From positions 9,752,675 through 9,812,674 of the forward strand of contig NC_087078.1 of assembly GCF_026151205.1 (NCBI RefSeq): DNA of 60,000 nucleotides, given 5' to 3'. Of this stretch, positions 51,509-60,000 are shown one piece after another. The stretch's first letter is position 1. The number at the start of each line of letters is the position of its first letter. A program made the translations under genes and the position numbers. The DNA is from Bolinopsis microptera (Eukaryota > Ctenophora > Tentaculata > Lobata > Bolinopsidae). The notes below the pieces were generated by a model. It searched no databases. It saw nothing but the letters and a program-made list of their open reading frames with translations, and was not told the origin of the DNA.

Positions 51509-53130
51509 TCATGATTCTAGCCATTGTTGAATTGAGTGCTGAGGTAAATTGTTGTTGGTGGGTTCTATACAGAGCATCCCCATGAGTTGAGATACGGAGT
51601 TGATGTAGGAGTCCGGCTGGGTGGGGTAATTTTAGATAGAGCTTAGAATGGTGTGCTGTATTTAAAGCTCATCGGTGAAATACATGCAAATCGGATCAAG
51701 TAGTGTTTTGCAACTACAATATCAAGTAGAGGTAAAAGGTGGAATATAAACCTTGATGTCGATAGAAGTTCTGATAGGATGAGAATTGTTGACGGGGGGC
51801 AGCACGAAATTAGAGTCGGAGTAGTCCCCAAGTCCTGGGAACTCTAAAGTCTTGCGACTCAGTTTGATTCTACTCGTAGGAGATCCTAATAGACCATAAC
51901 CTGCAGACAAAACATGTTATTTGTTGGAACGAACAAAATTGGGTCTAACATTTTAGCTGTGACAAAATTTGGCACAAATATGTATCAATTATGTATCAAA
52001 TATGTATCAAACATGTATTATGTATCAGTAATCAGATATGTATCAGATGTGTATCAAATATGTGCATGATATTTTGAAGAGCTTTTTTCAAATTTCCACT
52101 TGCCTAAAGGTCGGTTAGAGTCAGGTAACAGTGTTCCGAGATAGTCCTCCCCAAATCTCTCCGGATCCTTAGGGTTCAAAATAACGTGCTTTTTCTTTTG
52201 TACTTCGTGTTGTGGTACTGGCCTGCTGAATGAGCTGCTTAGTGTGACTAAAAAGGAAAGTGATGATCAAGACACAGATTTCATAATGTTGCAACCTTTT
52301 TTCTGTGACAAAACTCTAGTTTTCACCCTCATCAAATATCGGTTAAATTTGGAAACATGTAGATGTTTGATATACCGTTCTCTGATAGGAAGAGAAATAT
52401 CCTCAATACGCAGGTCCTTTGATCGTGAAGTGTTGCCCGAGTTAAAGAGGTATTTTATTAAACTGGCTGAGCGGTCGTGCAGTTGCAGTATTATCTGTTC
52501 TTTTTGGAACCTGCCTGAAATGAATTCAACACATCATCGCAAGAAGATATACATTTCGGTTTCAATTTGCCGATATTCAAAATCGCAAAAGATCGGATTA
52601 CAAAATGAAACATACTTTAAGGGAATCCTGCAAGAATACCAATACTTACTGTGTTTATGGCCACTGTCGAGATTTATTGTAGAACCTAAGCTAAGATTTG
52701 ATCGATCAGTCATCAATGCACCATCATCAACGGACCACTGATCATTAACATTGGGAACAGACTGAACTCTCATGTTCCCAGATACACAAAACTTGGCGCC
52801 CATCCCATGAAAACTGACCACTTTACACTTGACTGCTTCTCTATTGGTGTCTAGTGGATTTATAGTAGGTTTTTTGGTTACGCGACCCGGACCGGCTGAT
52901 CTTGATTCTAAAGCTTTCAGGTATAACGGTTTCCTGGGCTTGTTTATGTCTTGATGCCTCTGTTTTGTAGTTTTCCGAGGGGCCACACATTTAGGAGGTT
53001 TATCTTTCTTTGAAACGATCTTTCGTTTTCTACAGTCAGTCCAATCGCTGGTTGTCTCGGCCCAATCAGTGTTGCAAGGGAAATCAAGCAGCTTTCGAAA
53101 TCTTTTCTGTGGGTCAAATGTGCACACCAT
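51509..53130 (-). CDS. Unrecognised 293-aa protein gene, four exons
   Basis: Exons 53130-52650, 52247-52104, 51900-51752 and 51616-51509. Junction phases 1, 1 and 0 fit and the total is 882 nt. Intron 2 starts with GC (TTTAG|GCAAGT), the standard non-canonical GC-AG donor; the others are GT-AG. The N-terminal about 95 residues are very basic and Lys/Pro-rich (KRKIVSKKDKPPK), suggesting a nuclear or nucleic-acid-binding part. VKCKVVSFHG contains KVVSF, which fits the RVxF docking motif for protein phosphatase 1. Later blocks: VILNPKDPERFGEDYLGTLL, GYGLLGSPTSRIKLSRKTLE, PDSYINSVSQLMGML. No enzyme domain, signal peptide or membrane segment. I do not recognise the family. Confidence 0.65.
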
Positions 53131-53859
53131 GCCTATAAAGATTATTCTTGTAAGTCTTCACGCAAATGTGCCGTCTGCGTGTTGGAAGTAAAGGCTATTG
53201 TAAGGTGCGAGTTTACGACCTACTTCCGGCTACTGAATTCTATAAATTTTCAATAAATAAACACGTGAATTCAAATCACGTTGGCGCGAATGAGTTAAAA
53301 TGTCTTTCGCGCGTTCCATAAGCGTACGATGAAAAATCTTTATTTTTTCACGTCAACCTCTGTGTACATTAGAACAAGAGTTAATGTAATCAAAGTGGTT
53401 TTTTGGAAAAGTTACAATAGCGATAACTGTGAGATAGCGTGAGACTAATACCACTAAAAAGTGTACTTCAGAACGAATGCCTAGGTAATGTGAAATTTAA
53501 TGCCGCAAAATATCAAATCTCAAATATCTAAACATCATAAACATCATAAAGGACGACCAAAATACGCGTGTGAATAAAACTGTTAACATATTTTATGTAA
53601 TTACTGGAAAATCTTCGAAATGAAGCTTTAATAAATAAAATCTCACGGATGGAATCATCTAGAATATATAACGATAAAACGTGGAAACGATTTTCTAAAT
53701 ATCTTGAAATTGAAATTCGAAACGGACAATTTCAATGATAACAAAGATAACAAATAAGGATGTTGTCTAAAAATAAATAAAAATAATATTCAAGCATAAA
53801 TATTTATTCATAAAAATGATACTCAATCACTAAAATGAGATTTACGCATCGATTAAAAA
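53131..53859. other. Intergenic; promoter side of the unrecognised gene
   Basis: Tandem minus-strand genes on both sides. AT-rich, no TATA box chosen, no repeat recognised. Confidence 0.35.
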
Positions 53860-55929
53860 TTAAGACTTATCGTCTGTAGAGCTGGCTTTTCTCGGCCGCA
53901 AGGGAGGAGGGTTGAACTCCCGGTCATCTTCCATCTGTTCTTTAGCATCCTCTTCAGATTCACAGTCAAAATACGCATCTTCAGCATCTCTTGATCTGAG
54001 GTCGGGAAAAAGAAACGAATAAGTCAACAAACAACAATGAATATAGATTTGAATGTTTGATAGAACGGTTGTCGGTTAAGTATTGTCATGGAGAAAGTTT
54101 AATGATCTTCGACAAATTTTAACACAAAATAAACTGGTTAGAGTGCGCTGACTGAATATCACAGTTCACAATAAATTGTTAGAGGTGAACTAATATATTT
54201 AGATCGAACAATTAAGAAATGTAGCACTTGTATTAACGATGGAAACAAATTGAAGGCTGAGACCAAAGTAATGATTAAGAAAAATACGATCAGACATTTT
54301 TATACTATTATACTATTATTTGACGTCATATCAACCACGTCACGATGACATCACGATGACGAAATTTTAAAATATTTATATTTAACAATTTAAAAATATT
54401 TCTATAAACCTCATGACAAGATCGTCGTATTTCTCGTTGTTATCAATATCCAGATACGAGATATGATCAGAATCCTCCCCACCTAGGAACCTCTGTATCA
54501 TGATGTTCCTGAACTGCTCGGCTAGTTCCTCCTTACTTCCACACTGTATCATGTCCTCCTCCTGGGAGTAATTAACGGCTAATTAATTACTCGATAATTA
54601 GGGTGATTAGCAAATTATAACTGATAAAATCATTCGATCAGTGGTGATAAAGATTTCCACAGACATACACAAACAAAAGAAAGAAACTGATAAACCGATT
54701 AAAACATAGTTGTATAAATAAATCAACAACAGCATAAATTTCATGATTTCATATTGTGAACTCTTTAAAAGTGATATTGACGTAAATCTTAAATGTGGTA
54801 TTGACGTAAATCTATAAATAGTCCAACTTAAATACTTTAACCATCCCTGCTGGGCAATATTAGCGTGCTACTAAAAGTAAAGTTTAAATCGCACTGCACA
54901 CTATGCTTCCCACCATAATTAAAAGCGTGAGCTGCTTTACCCCTCTAAGAAGTGAATTGCCAGATGTTCTTATCTTACATTTACAAATTACTTTAGTATT
55001 AACAGTGTCTCGAATAATACAGAGTCACGAGAGGGATGTGAGCACTCTTTACGGCATGAAAATATTTAAGGATATTCATCATACTTGCTAAGATATTTTA
55101 GCGGTATTATTAGAGTGGAGTGGTATTGTCTATAAGTGAGTTACTAATGCTGCAAGCATCTGTTACCTATTGCAAGATAACTGCTGCCTATAAAACTTAA
55201 AAGCTATTTTATAATAGTAGCTATACTCTGCCATAAAATTTATTATTCGAGATGTTTCCCATTGCTCCATTATATACGATATTATGATTGAAATAGTGTA
55301 CTTTATAAGCAATACATTAATTGAGCAATCGTCATCTTTTAGAAACCGGAAGTTCAGGGACGACATGTTGGTAACACGTTACTAACGTTGGCCCAACTTA
55401 CGACTTTACATAGCAAGACAGATCCGTTGTTCGGAATTATGAGTTTCAGGAATTCTGAGTTTCAGGTTGCATCATTAGTTCTAACGATCTCACTAGAAAG
55501 TTCTTTGTCTGTTAGTGGAGGCTTTAAAACGAAGAACAGGGCACATGTGCCCTGGGGTGTTTCCGAAATGAAACTCAGGTTAATCGTGACTAATGTTTAA
55601 AGTTAGATTAAAAGTGATAGAGTGATATAATATGTGGCTCAGTCACGTTCATGAACACAAACTTGAGTACAATCTTGTATACTAGTTGAATCCCTTGTTA
55701 TGTATACCAACTTATTCAAAACCCAGTATGTATAATGTTCCCTCTCCATAACATTAATTTAAAATATAATTCACCTCATCATCATCATCCTCTTCTTCTT
55801 CCACCATGTTATTGTTCATGTAATCCTGTCTGTCTGACGCATGGAGGAGAAAAGATGAAAACTTTGCTTCTTCTTCCAACATCTTCGCTCTAACCTTCGT
55901 ATCTCGCTCTTCTTCTGTCTCGAATTGAC
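53860..55929 (-). CDS. CCDC97: CCDC97 homologue (DUF2052), last three exons
   Basis: Exons 55929-55775, 54561-54410 and 53995-53860 encode the last 146 residues; phases fit (2 nt carried in, then 0, then 2). The first is coiled-coil-like and acidic (ETEEERDTKVRAKMLEEEA, MVEEEEDDDDE). The second has ELAEQFRNIMIQRFLGGEDS and YLDIDNNEKYDDL. The third starts RDAEDAYFDCESEEDA and ends RPRKASSTDDKS. This order matches the CCDC97 C-terminus, in which an acidic coiled coil is followed by a short helical block (Q-RFL-G-D), D-N-FDDL and D-E-x-YFD. CCDC97 is a nuclear protein reported with SF3b-type spliceosome components. Upstream exons with the YFSDE-type block were not found and probably lie beyond 60000. 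Confidence 0.75.
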
Positions 55930-58077
55930 CTGAATAGTTTGGAAAGTTTATTACAAAAAAAAGGTTGCGATAAGATATATCTAAATCAAGGCGTCAACAG
56001 ATGTTCATGACTTTAAGTAAGATGACTGACACAAAATAAAGAAATAATAAACGTTAAACAAGCAAAGAAGCAAATTGGTCAAATCATTCAAACACGTTAA
56101 CGATACCATTCAGAAAATTCTCAACCATTTTGAGAAAACATCAAACCACACAAGATAATTCCACAAAATATAACACGACAAAGCGTTTTAACCAAATCTC
56201 AGATATCTACTCAATAGCAGATAATATTATCAAGCATAGTACTACAATAGTAAAGTTGAAGACGTAAAGTTAAAGCAGATTTTATGCTTGATAAACATCC
56301 GGGAAACCAGTATTTACGCAAGATCCCACGGCTCACCACACACTTTAATAATTATATGACTTAATATCAATACATAAATATTAAATATTCAGCATACTCC
56401 TACACAGGTCTGGTTTCTGAAGACACTATTATATTAGTAATATTAGTAATATATCTTACCACCCTTAGTGTAAATATTAAAGCACGAGGGGCACTACTAC
56501 ATGTCAAAGTAAACCAAATCAGTGACCAGTAAAACAGAAACTGAATCATCACAGTGACCAGTAAAATAACCAGTAAAATAACCAGTAACACAACGATCCT
56601 GAATCTTCCTGAATATACTCAAGGACAATTTAGCCATTTGTTATATTCTAAAAAAGCCAAGTGGAAAAACAAGCAAAATGCTTGACTGACAATTTAAATT
56701 TCACAACTGTACAAACAACAGTGCAGATCGAATGCTCTATATATTATAGGAACCTGCAGCATAATAAACTGGGGTTCAGTTCCTTAGGGAATAAAATCAT
56801 TTAATAATAATAAAGCGCTCCTAGCAACGTAATTTGGACACTCATTCTACGTATTACAATATAAGTTTATAACAAGGGTACCTAAAGATAAGTAGCCCAC
56901 ACTAAAAACACTGTAGATAACTCAAATATTTGCATGCAGAGCACATGCCACGACACAACTATTTAACAGAAAACTCCGTCACACAAATATCTTCACGTAA
57001 ATGGAGCTGAAAAGCAAGTAAATGGAACAATCCTCCACTATGATGATCATCAGGAGGAGAGAGAGAGGAGGAGTTCTGCACGCCAACTTTCTAAAATAGT
57101 GTCTGCTCATTATTGGTAGTTGTACGTAATGTGCATGATCTCGGCTAGAAAGAAAGAAAGAGAGAGAGAGTGCATTCTCCAGCAAGTCTAACAACAACCA
57201 CTAATAATCAGCTATATATAATTATATTAAGTAAACAACTTTAAACTTGAGTTGTTTTTTCGTCGTTAGCTTTTATTTTCATAGGCTTACAACGCCACCT
57301 AAGATTGCGAGTGATGTTTGACCATCTTATAACTTTATAACATGGCAAGCAACGAAATACAACTTTATTCAAACAACCTAATAGTTCATAAACCAACCAC
57401 CACAATAACATGCTTCTCAGGACACAGTTAAGAAATAGGATTTAAAGGATCACCACTTACAGACATTATATACAGGAAATTAATAAATTAAGTTTTGCTG
57501 CGATACGGTCACTATCGGCCGTATAATGGCCGTAAAGGAACCGTAAAATGACCGTATAGGGGCCGTATGGAGGCCAAACCTAACATAATCTCCCAACTTC
57601 CCTTACAAACCTACTCCCACTACCAACCACAACTCTACAATGGCACCTGCAAACCTAATACACTTAAAAGGAACCAAAACACGTAGATTTAATGCACTGG
57701 GGAATATAATTTAGTGAGGATAATGTAGTGAATGATGGCCAGGGGGCGGCCATGCTCTTGGTTCAGCACAGATCGGATTACATGTCATTAAAGGGACTCT
57801 CCGGCCCCCTGTTTGAATTTACCCGGGTTTATTAGGTTTAGGATAGGTCACGTGGTCTCACGTGGTGTTTTGTGTGCTCCTGTGATTGGTAGGGGTTATA
57901 TTGTGTCGTCACTGAGTAAAACTGGATTTTTTATGTCATTTAGTGGGATTTTAGTGACTCTGTAGTCTGCATGTCTTTAGGAGTGAAGAAAGTTACAATA
58001 AGTAGGTACTTTAAAAAGACTACTTGAAGTGTGGTAACTACTTTTTATGAGCGGAGAAGGTGAGAGTGATTACAAGA
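55930..58077. other. Probable CCDC97 intron and flank
   Basis: AT-rich, with CCAGTAAAATAA repeats at about 56520-56590, short CCGTA(A/T)A repeats at 57500-57570 and a GC-richer stretch at 57720-57840. A small minus-strand open stretch starting ATGGCCGCCCCCTGG at about 57755 could be an exon or leader, but no similarity is seen. Confidence 0.35.
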
Positions 58078-58751
58078 TTAAAGTGCACCAACATGTGCAC
58101 CTCAGATATTAAAGTGCACCAACATGTGCACCTCAGATATTAAAGTGCACCAACATGTGCACCTCAGATATTAAAGTGCACCAACATGTGCACCTCAGAT
58201 ATTAAAGTGCACCAACATGTGCACCTCAGATATTAAAGTGTACCATATGTGCACCTCAGATATGAAAGTGCACCAACATGTGCACCTCAGATATAAAAGT
58301 GCACCAACATGTGCACCTCAGATATTAAAGTGCACCAACATGTGCACCTCAGTTATTAAAGTGCACCAACCTGTGCACCTCAGAATTCAGATATTAAAGT
58401 GCACCAACATGTGCACCTCAGATATAAAAGTGCACCAACATGTGCACCTCAGATATTAAAGTGCACCAACATGTGCACCTCAGATATTAAAGTGCACCAA
58501 CATGTGCACCTCAGATATTAAAGTGTACCAACATGTGCACCTCAGATATTAAAGTGCACAAACATGTGTACCTCAGATATTAAAGTGCACCAACATCATG
58601 TGCACCTCAGATATTAAAGTGCACCAACATGTGCACCTCAGATATTAAAGTGCACCAACCTGTGCACCTCAGAATTCAGATATTAAAGTGCACCAACATG
58701 TGCACCTCAGATATTAAAGTGCACCAACATGTGCACCACAGATATTAAAGT
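58078..58751. repeat. 31-bp minisatellite with GTGCAC pairs, about 21 copies
   Basis: Unit ATTAAAGTGCACCAACATGT then GCACCTCAGAT. Each unit holds GTGCAC twice (GTGCACCAACATGTGCAC), an internal palindrome with a 6-nt loop. Two variants carry an extra AGAATTC insertion (about 58380 and 58670), suggesting a higher-order duplication of about 290 bp. Confidence 0.95.
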
Positions 58752-59410
58752 AGCACTCATCTAACAAAATAAATACGATTTACGAACTAAAAAGAGGACC
58801 GCACTGCACCTGCCTCCTACTAAATCTTAAATCATATTACAAGGTTACAGAAAATAAGGGGGGGGGGTCCCCAGGTAATGGCTGGTACTTTGGGCCAGTC
58901 CCTAACAAAAACTTAATAGTCGAGTGTAAAGTGATTCATCAGATCATCCGATTACCTCTTGACATATTTTAACTACATCATATATATCATTTCAGGTCCC
59001 AGTTAACAGCTAGACGCATTCCTCATTTCGAGGTGTTTAGATAATTGGTTTACAGCTCCCCCAAACCAATTATAAAGTCTAATATTTCGCTTCCGTTACC
59101 AGTCTCCACAGCTGTCTGAAATAGTTGCTAGCTCTTTGTTGGGTATTGTATATTCTTGTTATTGTGATTGGTGACGTGTCGTTAAGTGATAGCAAGACAT
59201 TTAGATATGAGAGCGAGCGCTAAAAGTAAATACAGTTTTTAGTTTTTACTCATTCGATCCTTGATCTTTCCATAATTTTTATTACAATTTCTTTCACATT
59301 ATATCAGGTTGCATTGAACAATCCCAAATGTTCCGTAAAAATGAATAACGTGATCCATGATCAGTTATTTCGTATTTTTCCTAAGACGGTTATATAATAT
59401 ATATTATATC
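58752..59410. other. Spacer
   Basis: Short G run at 58858-58867; the rest is AT-rich. No gene recognised. Confidence 0.35.
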
Positions 59411-59611
59411 TAGGAACCGACCGGAATGGGCTTTTGGCTGCCGGACCGGATCTTGCCGGATATCAATTTACTATCCGGTTAGCCGGATTCTGCCGGACCA
59501 AAACCGGTGTTTGGAGGGTAAAATATAAGGCAGCCGGAACTTGCCGGAAAATTTAAATTTATATCCTTATTTTTCGATATTTGTCATTATCTGATTTTCA
59601 TGAGGAATTAC
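59411..59611. mobile_element. hAT relic, same family as 15045-15905, inverted
   Basis: CCGGACCGGATCTTGCCGGA, CCGGTTAGCCGGATTCTGCC and AAATTTATATCCTTATTTTT match the complement of 15740-15900. A G-rich MITE enters at about 59612, so the copy continues beyond the window. Confidence 0.6.
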
Positions 59612-59951
59612 GGGGGGGGCCAATGACTACCAATGGAGACTTTTGGGGACTAATGGGGACTAAAAATCATGGGGACTAGAGGTCAACTCGTTGACGTAAT
59701 TCACTATTTGTCCCCATAAGTCCCCAGAATTTTTGACAGTTATTTATGGTTTTCAAGTTAGTTTAATAACAATACGATCGAGATGTTTTGTCCAAGATAA
59801 GAGTAGGATAAATCTAAATGGGGACTAATGGAGACTTTTGGGGACTAATGGGGACTAAAAATCATCTAAATGGGGACTAATGGAGACTTTTGGGGACTAA
59901 TGGGGACTAAAAATCATTGACGTAATTCCCCAAGTCCCCAAAAGAAGTCAT

Positions 59952-59998
<47 letters not shown>

Positions 59999-60000
59999 AA
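59612..60000. mobile_element. G/C-tailed MITE with 52-bp internal repeats, running off the window
   Basis: Left end GGGGGGGCCAATGACT is inverted at the right as AGTCATTGCCCCCCC (from about 59945). Inside, TGGGGACTAATGGAGACTTT and TGGGGACTAATGGGGACTAA repeat with a period of about 52 bp. The right end is a 43-nt C run (59954-59996), whose length is probably unreliable. Confidence 0.7.

Noticed and set aside
58217-58459. ORF with repeated MCTSDIKVHQ units
   Set aside because: Translation of the 31-bp minisatellite; the frame shifts through it every unit.

Overview
The window is animal nuclear DNA: intron-containing host genes sit in AT-rich sequence packed with retrotransposons, MITEs and minisatellites. 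The three-polo-box PLK4 tail, a CCDC97 homologue, short introns, a Penelope element, Ty1/copia and a FLYWCH-bearing Mutator-like element fit an aquatic invertebrate. A cnidarian is my best guess, but the sequence does not prove it.

Layout. 637-3734 (+) is the 3' half of PLK4. Three closely related intronless SAM-dependent methyltransferase genes lie on the minus strand at 5.2, 13.9 and 37.0 kb; the third is frameshifted. Between copies 1 and 2 is a decayed APE-type non-LTR retrotransposon (minus), apparently split by a Penelope-like element (9321-12436) with pseudo-LTRs. Between copies 2 and 3 are a hAT relic with a BED-finger remnant (15.0-15.9 kb) and a large transposon nest (18.8-34.5 kb). 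Downstream, 38.7-46.1 kb is stacked MITEs, fold-backs and minisatellites. The last part holds three host genes: a small tandem CWCH2-type zinc-finger gene (47417-50107, +), an unrecognised four-exon gene (51509-53130, -) and the 3' end of a CCDC97 homologue (53860-55929, -). The window ends in a 31-bp minisatellite, a second hAT relic and a MITE ending in a 43-nt C run.

The nest is the most informative structure. A TA-flanked MITE family (F1) has an uninterrupted 746-bp copy at 36114-36859. A second F1 copy runs from 18784 to 34522 because a transposon (F2, 19141-34037) sits in its middle. F2 has terminal inverted repeats of about 0.68 kb. F2 itself took in a 589-bp TA-flanked MITE, a 5.6-kb copia element with identical LTRs, a 261-bp hAT-type MITE (8-bp target duplication) and a 2.4-kb Mutator-like element (9-bp target duplication). 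An 86-bp MITE (9-bp target duplication) sits in the F1 part. Removing the insertions leaves an F1 of about 743 bp and an F2 of about 6.0 kb. F2 carries a two-exon gene for a 405-aa protein of unknown function (20868-22299, -).

Exon structures were worked out by hand from splice consensus and reading phase. Family calls rest on motif recognition; no database search was run.
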